From positions 335,466 through 399,465 of the forward strand of contig JXTC01000038.1 in NCBI GenBank assembly GCA_002914845.1: a DNA stretch of 64,000 bases, given 5' to 3'. This document shows positions 48,800-61,092 of this stretch, piece by piece. Numbering within the stretch: the stretch's first letter is position 1; each line of letters opens with the position of its first letter. Below the pieces are notes generated by a model. It worked only from the letters and a program-made list of their open reading frames with translations. It ran no database searches and was not told the origin of the DNA. Origin of the DNA: Trema orientale. Taxonomy: Eukaryota; Streptophyta; Magnoliopsida; Rosales; Cannabaceae. Position numbers and translations under genes: made by a program.

Positions 48800-50110
48800 A
48801 CATGTTGAAAAATCAATTTTGGTCAAATTTTGCAAGTTTAATAAAAAAAAAAATCGCGATAATCATCAAAAAATTTCGATGATTGTCAATAAAAAGTGAC
48901 ATTTCGATAAAAGTAATATTTTGCGATACAATTTTGATAAAACTAATATTTGGATAATATTTTAATACAATTTTAATAAATGATATTTTTGATAAAATTT
49001 TGACAAAAGTAGTATTTTCGATAAAATTTCGATGAAAGTGATATTTTTGATAAAATTCAATCAATGACGAAAATATTGGTATCGATGGAAATGTCGGTAC
49101 TCCGATTTCACAGAAATATCGGGGATAATGTCGATATCGACTGAAATTTCTGAAAAAATTATGAAAATCATAAATAATTGGCTAAAACCATAGAAATACT
49201 TAATAAAACTTAAGAAGATGCTAAACTTTCTAATAATTCACCAATAAATTAGCTTTCTTACAAAAAAAATAGCATACATATAATTTAATGTCGTGTGATG
49301 CATGTCAATAATTATTTTAATGCTTAACTATAATTGGCAAACATCTTCACAAATATATTGAAATATAAATATTTAACAATATTTTACATTTATTCATAAT
49401 AAGATAACAATAATATCAAAATAAATTTATAGGGAGTTCGAAAATATTTGAAATATGATCTTGGTCTAAATAATAGTGATACCATAACATAGAGTTTGAG
49501 TATATTTGCATGTAATTATTAACAAACCATGTATAGGTTTGATAATCTCTTCTCTTGGATTCTTTTCTTTATTTTTTTTCCTCCTTTTCAAAAGTATATT
49601 TATCATGTATATGTTGTACTTGAACTAAAAATAATGGTGAAAAAAATGTCAAAAGTGATTTTGTTTTAAATCACAAACTTGCTGAAGTTATCGATATTTT
49701 CATGATTTTTTGCAGCTTTGCTGAACATTCTCGATAACGATATCGATATCGATTATCGCTGATATTTTCTCAAAATTTCTAGTTTTTATAGATTTTTCTT
49801 ACATGTGATATCTATATTGGGATCTTACTCGGAGCGATATCTCAGCCGAAAATATTGATTTTTTTAGTCCTTGAATTCAATGACATCTTAATAGTGATAT
49901 TTTCGATAGAATTTTGACAAAAGTAGTATTTTCGATAAAATTTTGATGAAAGTAGTTTTTTGATAAAAATCACATCTCGATAAGTGATATTTTCGATATA
50001 ATTTCAATAAAAGTGGTATCATCGATAAATATCGACATTTTTTGATACAATGTCAATGAAGTGATATTCTCGATATTATTTCAATTTATGGTTAAAATCG
50101 TTAAAATTCA
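48800..50110. repeat. CGATAT-rich dispersed repeat, copy 2
   Basis: Long runs of GATAAAATTTTGA, AGTGATATTTTCGAT and TCGATATCG variants alternate in both orientations, with a near-palindrome at 49731-49758. The composition and motifs match 2565-3560. No coding capacity. Probably a decayed non-autonomous transposon with internal amplification. Confidence 0.4.
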
Positions 50111-51312
50111 CTCAAATTTGATTCGTTAGCACGTGAATTACTTTATAATATCTCAAAACTTGATAATAAACTACTTCAAACTATACCTATTGCATTTAAA
50201 CCAAGAAATTAGGATGATAACTTATGTTTGAGTAATAAAATATGCCCCCAAATTTTTTAAGGTATTTTCGTCTAAAAGTTATCAGATATATAGATTTCAA
50301 ATGTTTATTGACTTGAGCATATATGTCAAATATGGAATCTTTTGCAGTATATTTAATAAAATTTCTCAAATTTGATGGTTTAAGATTCATTCAAAGGTTT
50401 ATTTTTATATTAAGTCTTTTTTTTTGGAAATGATTTCTGTTCCTCATTTTTTTTTTTTAATAGTTAAAAACAGGATACATCCAAAAGAAAAAGGAGCTGT
50501 ATCACAAATAGAGATACAAAAAAAGGGAAAAAAAATAGACTAATACCCCTATTTTTATTTTATTCTTTTATGTTTTTACAATGGATAAATTAGATTTTAC
50601 ATTTCGTATATCCATTAATATATGAATCATTTCGCTATAAGGAAATTAGGGGAATACAAGGGGTTTTTAAAAAAAAAAAAAAATCAAATATACGGTATAC
50701 TGATTTTATAATATTTCTGTACGTTGTTTTTCAGAAAAATGACACTTTTTCTTTGCTCAGATCTAATAAGTCAGCAACTACATCTCTCAATTTTTGTCAA
50801 AGACTTTTCTTCCTCAACCTCTCAAGCTCCACAAATGACCTCCCTGAAATAATAGCTCCTTCCGTACTGAATATTAGAGGAAGCATCTAATTTTTTTCTT
50901 ATTCTTCATCAAATGTCTGCAAGGAATCGCTAATCGCCATATCCTGTGAGGGACCAGAGTCTATTGTACCGTCACCTTGCTCATTTTTGGCATTGCTGTT
51001 GGATCTATTGTATCTGTATTATAGGCTTTACATTAGTCTCCTTCATATTCTTGGTGCACTTTTTTCTTTTCTTAATATTATTTTATTAGTTTAATTGATT
51101 CACTTTAATGTATATTCTCCTTGATTTTCTTTGTTGCCAAACAAAATGGAGATGAAATTAGATACCGTAAAATATATTTTCTTATTCGTGATGCCTAGAT
51201 TCTTTTTGCCATAATATTTCTAGCTTTTTTATGATTTTAACTTTTCACTTCGTTCTATTGATATTCAATTGGTGTATTTTCAATCTGATACTGTGTGTGT
51301 ATATATATATAT
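50110..51312. other. Intergenic DNA
   Basis: AT-rich with no gene. It contains A/T runs and a TA tract just before the MITE at 51313. Confidence 0.5.
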
Positions 51313-51553
51313 GGGCACCAATCCAGTAGGTTTTTTTTTTTTTTTTTACCTATACATAGGTATCAATTTGGCCAATGAAAATTTATCATACACATTTTTT
51401 TATATTAAAAAGTAAGAGAGAGAAAAAATATTAATGATGCACGTCTTTTATGCACTTCATAATAGCCATTGGATTATCATTAAATGATGATCCAACGACT
51501 AAAAAAAATACCTACACATAAGTTAAAAAAAAATACCTACTGGATTGGCAACC
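51313..51553. repeat. Short MITE, GGGCACCAATCCAGTAGG ends
   Basis: The left end GGGCACCAATCCAGTAGGT pairs with the right end, whose reverse complement is GGTTGCCAATCCAGTAGGT. A T-run and a CCTA(T/C)ACATA-type block follow on both sides. About 50-bp arms, 241 bp total, flanked by TATAT on both sides in AT-rich DNA. No coding capacity. Confidence 0.65.
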
Positions 51554-51879
51554 TATATGTACATATTCTATTTGTGTTTGTCTATAAATTATGCATATAA
51601 ATAGTTTAGCAAGTACATGACTTTGATTGCAGTCTCGCAAGTGTAATTGGTTCTCCCTGTCTATGCTCGTAATAAGAGAATCCAAAAGTAATTTGTAAAA
51701 TTTTTGAACAAATGTATAGAACATTAAATTTTTTCATATCAATTTTTCCACATCTTATTTAACTTAAAAAATTCATGCAATTTAATATTAATAAGAGGTG
51801 TTGTGATTAATTATTACACATTAATTATTCTTTTTTTTTTGGTAAAATTTGCTCATATGTGTAATGTATTGATATTTAT

Positions 51880-53250
51880 AGTTACATAGTTTAACATAGA
51901 AGGACTTGTTATTAGTTACCATATCTAATTAGTAATCAATTACCATTTCAATAACTTGTTATAATTTTGTTAAATGGTAACTAATGACTAGATTTGTAAT
52001 TGTTACCATTGACTAATGACATGAGAGGGACTAGTAACCTTAATCATATTAATGACTAGTAACTAGAGAAACTATTAACCAGTACCAAATAAGTAACTAA
52101 ATTGATTAATAGTAACCAGAAAATAAATTAGTCTTATATGGAAATAAAAAACTAGCAACCAGTAATCAGCTTGGTAAATGATAACTAGATTGGTTATTGG
52201 TAGTTACTAGTCTTGTAATTACCCACTTCTTTAACAACTAGTAATCATATTGGTTTCTAATTAAACTAGTTACTAATCATCAATCTTGTAAGTAGTTACA
52301 AATATGGAAACTAGCAACTAGAAAAACTATTAACAAGTAACTACTAACCAAATTAGTTACTAGTAACTCGAGTAACTGATAACAAGTAAATAACTAGATT
52401 GGTTATGGATAACCGGTAACTGACTTAGTAACTAGTAATTAGATTGGTTACTAGTAGCTTACCAATCACTAGTCTTGTAACTAGTAACTACTTTGTAAAC
52501 TAGTAACCAATCACTAAAGAAACCAGTAACCATAGAAACTAGTAACTAATAATAAATTCGTAACTAGATTGGTCTTGTATGAAAACTAGTAACCAGCTTA
52601 GTAATTGATAAACAGATTGATTATTGGTAGCTATTGGTCTTGTAACTAGTCACTACTTTAGAAACTAGTAATTAGATTAGTTACCAGTTAACCAACAACT
52701 AGTAACCAATAACTAATAACCAATCACTAATCTTGCAAATGGCTACCAATCTGGAAACCAGTAATTAGAAAAACTAGTAACCATTAACCAAATTGGTTAC
52801 TAATAAATAGAGTAACCAATAACAAATTGATGACTAGATTGGTTATTAATAATCAGTAACCAACTTGGTAACTTGTTATTGGTAGCTACTAAAACAATAA
52901 CTAATCACAGTCTTGTAAGTGGCCACCAACCTGAAAACCAATAACTAGAAAAACTAATAATCATTAAACTAAATTGGTTACTAGTAAATAGAGTAACCAA
53001 TAACAAATTGATAACTAGATTGGTTATTGATAACTTGGTAATTAGTTACAGGTAGCTACTAGTCACTAGCTATGTAATTAGTCATTACTTTAGAAACTAA
53101 TAACCAATCACTAGTCTTATAAGTAGCCACCAATCTAGAAACCAAATAACTTGATTGGCTATTGGAAACCATAAAACTAAGTGGTTTTCCATAGTTTACT
53201 AACTAGTCATTGATTGTTAAGGTAATTAGTTACCTATGGTAGCATAAAAA
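51880..53250. repeat. Degenerate ACTAGTAAC array, about 1.4 kb
   Basis: The whole stretch is built of short variants of ACTAGTAAC, GTAACCAAT, GATTGGTTACT and their reverse complements at roughly 10-base spacing, with some higher-order repetition (for example ACTAGAAAAACTA-containing segments near 52320, 52755 and 52950). There is no open frame of note. The motif is palindromic (GTTACTAGTAAC), so orientation switches freely. Flanks show no clear insertion borders. Confidence 0.75.
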
Positions 53251-53284
53251 AATTTTGCTTGTAATCTAATGACTTCTCATTTTA

Positions 53285-53620
53285 TATAATGAAAAAAAAA
53301 AAGCCACCAAAAATTTAACAAAAAGAAAAAAAAAATTGTATTCCAAAAAAAAAACCAAAAAAGAAAAAAAAAAGATGACATTTTTTCCTTTTCCTTAAAA
53401 ATTAAAAAAAGTAAAAATAGTACTTCGTATCCATATGAGAATAAAAAGTGTAAGAAAAAAAAATGAAGAAAAAGGGGAAAAAAGGTGGGGGGAAAGGGGG
53501 GAGAGAGAAGGAGAATGGTTTGGTTGGAAGAAAAAAAAAGTATCGAAAAAGGTAAAAGAATTTAAACTAAAAAAGAAAACAAGAAAAGGGGAAAAGAGAA
53601 TGAAAAAATAAAATAATACG
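53285..53620. repeat. Polypurine stretch with G-runs
   Basis: A strongly purine-biased + strand (A and G) contains GGGG, GGTGGGGGG and GGGGGG runs within about 40 bases (53469-53505), a candidate G-quadruplex or triplex former. The 87-codon frame on the opposite strand is a Phe/Ser-rich artefact of this bias. Confidence 0.6.
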
Positions 53621-53784
53621 GAATATGCTTGACATGAATCCACGAAGGAAATGTACAATTCACTATACCAGCTAATTTCATGGTTATTTCACGATCTGTA
53701 CATAATAAATGGTATTCAAAAGGTTTGTTTTATTTACATGTCTGCCACTGTATTTTTTGACTTGTTTTTTTCAAAAATACCAAT

Positions 53785-53932
53785 CACATATGATATGAAA
53801 ATTACTTTAATTTTTGATCATATATTTGTAACATTTTATATGTTTTACCGGTAACAGCCACATATGATATGAAAATTACTTTAATTTTTGATCGTATATT
53901 TGTAACATTTTATATGTTTTACCGGTAACAGC
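53785..53932. repeat. 74-bp tandem duplication
   Basis: Two adjacent copies beginning CACATATGATATGAAAATT and ending CCGGTAACAGC differ by a single base (ATCA/ATCG), so the duplication is recent. The sequence is unrelated to the 74-bp minisatellite at 55.5 kb. Confidence 0.85.
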
Positions 53933-54790
53933 CTTAAAAACCTTTTTGCTATAGTATTTGGAAAGCGGATATCTATCGGTTTCAAAGTGGACCAAGAATG
54001 TGCACCAAGGCATAGTGAACATATGGGCTTTTTGTAATTTGCGTCACAATGAACCAAGCCCAAATTTATGGGCCAATGAGAATAGTCTAGAGTATTTGTA
54101 AGAAATGACCTTTTTTTGAGCTCAATTTAAAAGATGGCCCTTTTTACGCATATTTAATAAATAACTGTTTTATAATTTTATTTTGATAAATAACCTTTTT
54201 TAAGTTAATCTATTTTCTGAAAAAGTAAATAAATTTTTGAAAAAGTAAATAAATTTATTAAAAAAAATAAATCAATTTTCAAAATAAATCAATATATTTT
54301 GATATACTAAATAAAGTAGATCAATTTTTGAAAAAGTTAATCAATTTTTCAAAAAATAAATCAAATTTTAAAAAAAATAAAAATTAATTAATATATTTTG
54401 ATATAATAAATATGAAAAACGGTTATTTTTTAAATAATTTTCAAAATTCGGTTATCTTTTAACTGTGTTTGAAAAATGACCATTTTGCAAATTGTTATCC
54501 AAAATTTGGCCATTTAGCTAAAAATCCTGGGGAAATGACACTTAGCACGACCTTTTAAAAAATAAGGTCAAAAATACGGTGCAGTTAACTTAACTTATTT
54601 TCATACGGTGTTATTTTAAACAAATACCAATTTTTTAAAAATCTCTCCTGTCATCTCCCTCAAACCCAAAATACCACAGCTCAAGACTGATATCCGATTC
54701 TAGAACTCTACCACAGCCGCGCTGCAGGAGTCTGCCAAGACTTACTCAACGGGGTTGTTTCAAGGACATTAACTTGTTTTCGACCAAAAG
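53933..54790. other. AT-rich intergenic DNA
   Basis: Repeated AAATAAATCAATTTT-type phrases (54230-54420) and no gene. A less AT-rich stretch begins near 54650 and leads into the pseudogene fragment. Confidence 0.45.
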
Positions 54791-54794
54791 AATC

Positions 54795-55240
54795 ACATTC
54801 GAAAGGGTTGTTGGAGTTTAAATTAAGCTCAATGCTGGTGGGATCATTGGATTCAGTGACAAAGCGTCCAATCTTGCTTGGGAACTCGCCAATGAATATG
54901 GACTAAAGATCTACTTCTTCAATTACAATTATACTTGTTATACGATCGGAGGTCCGTATGTGAATTTTTGGGCCAATTTTTGTTTATTATTATGTTTATA
55001 CTCACAGTTTCCCTTTCTTTTGAAGACTTCAACAAAGTTAAATATTGTTCAGGAAGTTAAGATTGTTCATTTTATTGGTTTAAGAAATGGGTTTGAGTCT
55101 GATGTATTTATTTAGAATAATTTGGATCACATATATGGTTGTCGTTATTTTGTTGAGAGTGCGCACAAGATGTTTGAGTTAATGCCTCAATTCAAATCCC
55201 TTGATTCTGAGATAATGATAATTCAAGACGTCTGATGAAT
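54795..55240 (+). pseudogene. Pentatricopeptide-repeat (PPR) gene fragment
   Basis: Around 55050-55200 one frame reads like the linker and start of a PPR protein of the plant PLS/P class: GFESDVF, then a stop where Gln is usual, then SAHKMFELMP, matching the usual SA(R)K(V)F(D)(L)MP pattern. PPR proteins bind organellar RNA. Only about 60 codons are recognisable, ending in TGA TGA. A preceding open stretch (IIGFSDKASNLAWELA, about 54837) is protein-like but I do not recognise it. No start, no repeats in series: a dead fragment. Confidence 0.5.
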
Positions 55241-55544
55241 TTTTTATGCATTATCTCTCATGATGAGTATAACTTGATAATGTCTATTTGTCGTTAAATG
55301 GTTTTAACGGGAAACCTCAATTTTCCATTGTATTCTAATCCATTGTTAGAATAATTTCTATTTGTCACTTGAACTAAACATAATTTTTTTGGGAAAACTT
55401 TTAGTAAATTTTAAAATAATTTACCAATTTTAAATACTGATTTTAGTTATGATAATGGTGTTGCTTAGTTTCTAACTTTTATACTGGTTTAAAGTTTGTG
55501 TGAATTGAGAATTAGAGGTAAATGTTCAAGAAACCAAACTGCTT

Positions 55545-56375
55545 TTTAGGAAACTTTTATTATTTCTTGTGATTTAGTTAGCTATAGGATATTCTACTAT
55601 ATAGAAACTAGTTTAGTTTCCTGTGATTTACTTAGCTACATGACATTCCGCTAAAAGAAAACCAAACTGGTTTCCAGAGAATTTTTGTGATTTCCTGTGA
55701 TTTAGTTAGCTACAGGACATTCTGATACATAGAAACCAAACTGGTTTCCTGGAAATTTTTGTAGTTTTTTGCGATTACTTACGTACATGGGTATTCTATT
55801 AAAAGAAAACCACACAAGTTTCTTAGAAACTTTTGTAGTTTCCTGTGATTTACTTATATACATGGCATTCTGCTAAAAAGAAACCAAACTGGTTTCCAGA
55901 AAACTTTTGTAATTTCCAGTGATTTAATTAGCTACAGGGCATTCTACTACATGAAAACCAAATTGGTTTCCTGAAAATTTTTGCAGTTTCATGCGATTTA
56001 CTTACATACAGGGGTATTCTGTTAAAAGAAAACCACACAAGTTTCCTAGAAACCTTTGTGGTTTCCTGTGATTTACTTACATACATGGTGTTCTGCTAAA
56101 AAGAAACCAAACTAGTTTCCAGGAAACCTTTGTGGTTTCTTGCGTGGTTTCCTGTGATTTACTTACATATAGGACTTTCTGCTAAAAAGAAACTAAACTG
56201 ATTTCTAGAAAACTTTTGTAGTTTCCTGTAATTTACTTACGTACATGACATTCTGCTAAAAGAAAAACAAACTGGTTTTTAAACAACTTTTGTGGTTTCC
56301 TGTGATTTATTTACATATAGGATATTCTACTACATATAAACTAAACTAGTTTTCTGAAAACTTTTTGATGTGTGT
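55545..56375. repeat. 74-bp minisatellite, about 10-11 copies
   Basis: A unit containing TTTCCTGTGATTTACTTAC, an ACATTCTGCTAAAAAGAAACC block and CAAACTGGTTTCC recurs. Anchor positions for GATTTA-type starts are 55571, 55625, 55699, 55772, 55847, 55921, 55995, 56070, 56156, 56230 and 56303. Spacing is 73-75 bp except 54 and 86. Each unit contains the near-palindrome GAAACCAAACTGGTTTCC. Copies differ by about 10-20%. No coding frame is conserved. Confidence 0.88.
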
Positions 56376-57185
56376 TTTTCCTTTTTGGCCTATGTTTTTG
56401 ATCTATAATGATTGTTTCTTTTTTTATTTCTAGTGGAAACCAAACTAGTTAATTTATCGTTTTGAGTAAAAGTTTCTCAGATAAATGTTGAGAAAGCAAG
56501 AAACTAAATAATGAGAAACCAAATTAGTTTCTGACTTTTTTATTTTTTCCTTTTGAGGAAAAAAATCAGAATGCAAAGAAATCATATAGTTACTATATGT
56601 GATGTACTTATTTTTGCTAAGACAATTACCGGTAGTAACTAAGTGGGGGGAAAAAGGGGGGAAAAAATCTGATTTATCTAAAAAAATAAATGAAAAATAA
56701 ATTATTACTTCTAAAAAAATTATAAAAAAATTTTATGTTAGAATAACAAAGAAAAAGAAAAAAAAAAAGAAAAATGCAAAGTTAAAACTTAAAAGAAAAA
56801 AATGGTAAAAAATTGTAGATAAGTGCAATAACTATGACTTGAATCTGTGTCCCTAACGTGGAAACAAGTAGGAGCCACCACCAGGCCAAATGTGGCTTGG
56901 TTCAATTATGAACGCCTTGTTCTTACAAATATCTGCTTGTTAAGATTAAACACCATATTTACAGAAATGCCACCGTTTTTTTTGAGCTGAAAGTATTTAC
57001 AAAAATGCCAAAACCTTTTTTTGAGCTTAGTTCGTACGGAAAACTAATTTCTTGGGCTGGGTCGTATAAATGTTATTATTTAAAGCTTACGTATTTTTGG
57101 GGTTTCTAACACTTATACCTACAAAAACCAAAAAGAATTACAAAAATACAGAAGTTAGAGTTTTTTTCAACTTTTGTACGGTTTT
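56375..57185. other. AT-rich DNA with possible SINE
   Basis: On the - strand about 56905-56835, GGCCTGGTGGTGGCTCC resembles an A box and AGATTCAAGTC a B box, a possible tRNA-derived SINE head. G-runs occur at 56643-56660. No gene. Confidence 0.35.
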
Positions 57186-57422
57186 AATTAGGGAAATATC
57201 ACTTTTTAAAAAATATTTAGAAAATTATTATTTTTAAAATAGTTACTGATTACCGGTTTCTGGAAACTGGTTACTGGAAACTGGTTACTAGTTATATATC
57301 AGTTATAAATATCTTCGATTACTAGTTACCAGTTTCTGGAAACTGGTTACTAGAAACTAGTTATTATTTTAAAAATGGTATTTTTATAAATATTTTTTAA
57401 AAAACAGTATTTTTCTAATAAA
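57186..57422. repeat. MITE with ACTAGTAAC core, copy 2
   Basis: The outer parts (AATATCACTTTTTAAAAAAT at the left, its inverted partner near 57380-57420) enclose a core of GGTTACTAGTT, GGTTTCTGGAAACTGG and related palindromes. It follows the same plan as 34620-34860. Confidence 0.55.
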
Positions 57423-59220
57423 AACCGTACCTCACCGTGAAAAATATAAAAGCACCGTATTTTTCTAATTTTTTTCAGAAATACCGTATATTTTCTAATT
57501 TCCCCCGTATTTTTGTCCTAATCCCAAAAATCCCAAAAGTCTAAAGGCCCAAAAGGAATCAGATGATGAAAACAGGAGATAATGGTGTGTCCCTCTTACA
57601 CATACCTGTTTCAGCAAAAATAAAAATAAAAATTATACATACATGTGGCACAACCTAAAAGTACTCATTATAAAGTTCTACCAAATCAAATTGGCAACTT
57701 GTCATGATGAGTGTCTTAGTTATTCTAGACCCCCCCTTTTTTCTTTTCATACATTTATCCATTTCAAATCCAAATTGGAAATCCTTTTGGACCCCAAACA
57801 AACATTACTAAAGCTAATCCAAACAGAATCCCACCCTCTTTGGGATAAGGTTTTCTTTAACTACCTATATCATACTTTTTTTTTCTTTAATTTATTTCTT
57901 CTAAAGATCAAACATAAAGACAAAAAATAGTTTTAATATAATTATAACGCAGAAGTGACTGTATTTTTTTGTTGTTTAGATGAAGTTGACATGTATATAT
58001 AATATTTTTAATAGTGTATATATGATAGATTTTGCATTGCAAAACGTGATTAGAGAAAACCTGAAAACAATCCATACCAGTTATGTCAATGAATAACTCT
58101 TTTTTTTTCGAATTTTTTATTTTCGAAAGGAGTTAATAACCTAAATTTTTTGTTCCCACGAAAGGAGTTAATTACCTAGTTTCAACTTTATTCAGTGCAA
58201 TCATTTAGGAGAAACAAAGCTAAAAGAGGGTTTATATTTATAATTAAATACTAAATAATCTTTCCTAGAAAGTAAAGTAAATTGTATAGGAGAATGGACC
58301 GCTTGGTTGTCAACGTGGCTAAAAAATGGAAACATATTAGACTATTTTACTTCAAAACTTGTTATTTCAATTGAAAATTTGGGCTTTTCCTTCGAGTGAA
58401 AATTAAAAATGTCATAACCTAATGGAGGATTGGAGGTGGTATTGACTTTGTGTCTTTCTTTGGACCCACCGAACGGTCTGGTTCAAAACAATGTCCTTCT
58501 CTATAACATGGTTGTGATTTAAAGGAATATATATATATATTTTTTTAATTTGCTCTGCTAATATTAATCATCAACTACTCTACGAGTGACAAATGGATGG
58601 TAAGGAAACCTTTACCCCACGGAACTTAATTCCCTTCACTAATACTGTAGTTGCATGTTGCATGAATCTCTTTCTCTCTCTAAATTCTTTTTTTTTTGTT
58701 TTTGTTTTTGGCCTTTTGTTTTTGTTTTTCTTCTTCAATTAAAAAGTGTGCCACGTGGATGGTGAATTACTGGTAAGAAACATACAATTTTTCTGATTTT
58801 TCACTCGTGTAAAACGTGGCATGGCAGACTCCAGTAGCATTGTTTCAGAATTTTGTGGTAGATGTTTAAGGAATGAAGGCAATAAAAAATGAGAATTATT
58901 GTTCATTTTCACCCCCAAAGAAAAATCCAAATTTATGCGTTTTTTCAAAAGAATATGATATTAGCTTCTAGTATATAAGATAATAAGATTTATATGGACT
59001 AAAATAAAACAAAAGAAAGAATTCCATTAAAAAAAAAACAAAAAACAAAAGAAAGAATTAATCAGAATTAGAAAAAGAAAAAGAAAAGAAAAACTATAGC
59101 ATAAAGATAATTGTGTCCCACAAATCTTTATCTCTTAGAGCATAAATCCACTTAACCAGTCAATTCCTAAAGTAATGAGTGATACCACTAGTCAGATAAC
59201 AGTGATATAATGCTACAAAT
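57423..59220. other. AT-rich intergenic DNA
   Basis: No recognisable gene. Open frames at 57643-57930 and 58739-58948 have no domain-like features. T-rich runs occur near 58690-58730. Confidence 0.5.
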
Positions 59221-59225
59221 TTACA

Positions 59226-59239
59226 CGCGCGCGCGCGCG

Positions 59240-59272
<33 letters not shown>
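59226..59272. repeat. Compound (CG)n(CA)n(TA)n microsatellite
   Basis: About ten CG units, three to four CA units and about eleven TA units follow each other without interruption. The alternating purine-pyrimidine pattern is 47 bases long. A CG run this long is unusual in methylated plant DNA. Confidence 0.9.
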
Positions 59273-61092
59273 CATCTAGATAACATAAAATAAAGCTTAA
59301 GAATCTCAGTTTTTCCCGGTTAAGATTTATTCCAATAATTGTGCCAACCCATATAATATAAATCAAGAGTTTGATCTTACTTAAACAAGCAAGGAATTTG
59401 TCTATTCCAAATTTCAACTTGCTATTAATCTATCTGGCCCTTTTGGATGCCCATCCGAAATGATGCTAAAAAATTGCTAGTTAAAGAAGGAAAGTAGTTG
59501 ATACTTATTTTAATTACCTTTTTAATACAACTTTTAAAAATTCAGATCTTATATGAAATTTTTCGCTAATCACCTTTAAGGATTCTTTTATAGAAGATCA
59601 ATAAAGTTTCTTTAATTTTAACAAGTGAAGACATTGTATTTCAATTTTTTTTAAATACAACCCCGCGTGTTTTAAGAAATATGGAAAACCTCCAATTAAA
59701 TTTAGATTTTTATTACAAAAAGCCATGTAGTTTGACTGTTTTTGAAATTCAATCTTCTCATATAAACTAAATTGGGAATTTTAATAAGAAATAGTAAAAT
59801 TATCCTTAATGAATAATAGACTTAGATTTATATTACATTTTTATTTTGTATTTAGATGCATAAATAATTTTTTGAAAACTATTTTACTACTTACGAGATC
59901 ATATGAATAATCAAAATATTACTTGGAAACTAGTATAGGTAATTTTTAAATATATTTTAAATCTAAATCGTTTACTATAAGCAGTTTTGTCATTTTTACT
60001 TTCTCTAGTTTTAATGATATGAGGATGTCGAATTTCAAAAATAATCAAATTACAAGATTTTTCGTAATAAAAAATCAAATTCTAAGGAGTTTTTCCCTAT
60101 TTCTTACAAGGAGCTTTGTAAAAAAATTTATAAAATATAAGATCATTTTATTAATTTCCTCTGTGTATTTTCTCTTCTTTTCCTAAGATTAATTAATTTG
60201 CCACCAAAATTCATGGCTTGTTGGTTATCAAGTTTCTGATTTTTTTCCTGGTAGCATTCAACTGATTCCATTCAAAGACTACAATTACAAAAATTTGTAA
60301 AACAAATAGAATGAAATATATTTTAAATATTATGATAAAATTTTGATACGACTTTTGAGTAGTAACAATAAATTTTACCTCCAAAAAAAAAAATGTTGTC
60401 TACGAGTGCTCGATGGCATACCAACCCAACCGAGGGCTTTTACCCTTACTTTTGGTTGATAGTCAAGGTGAGTGAATCATGCATATTGCAATCAAATTCA
60501 GACAATGAGACAAAATTACCAGTGTTTTTTTGCCTTCAATTCCCACTACTTGCTTTGGACAGAATCGCACACTTTATAGTTCCCTCCAACACTAACTTTT
60601 CTTGCTAACATGAAATCTATCTTTCAGAAAGAAAGTCACCCACTTTCTTTTTTTTTAATGGAGAGAAAGTCACCACACCCACTTACATATTTACAAACAA
60701 GAAAATGCTTGCCTACTTTCATTGAATTTTTTTTTTTTGGTAATGTTAAAAAACATTATATTTTCCGTACCAAAGTAAAGCTTTATATGAATTTTGCATT
60801 TTTTTTCTTGCTATTCAAAATTTGGAAAGTTGTATTCCGCTCACACAGAGAGGAAGAGGGGGAATCATTTTATGATGATCAATAACCAATCCAAACAGGC
60901 TAAGATGTCACAAGTGGGTATGTTATGTATATGTACATACCAAGAATTCACTATAGATACTCCTAGTGTGTGTTTATTTTTCCAAACCAAACTGGTGTGA
61001 GTCTGAGTAAAATTTCAAGTAGAGCCCACGCCAACTAGGATAGACATCCAAGTGATGTGAGTGTAGTTAGCATTCTTGTAGTTATAAATATT
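59273..61092. other. AT-rich intergenic DNA
   Basis: No gene was recognised. Frames at 60393-60608 and 60610-60885 look random, with a poly-T-derived Phe run in the second. Confidence 0.5.

Noticed and set aside
53395-53658. Phe/Ser-rich 87-codon - strand frame resembling a membrane protein
   Set aside because: Product of the polypurine tract; low complexity.
60610-60885. 91-codon frame on the + strand
   Set aside because: Runs through poly-T and A-rich sequence, no motif.
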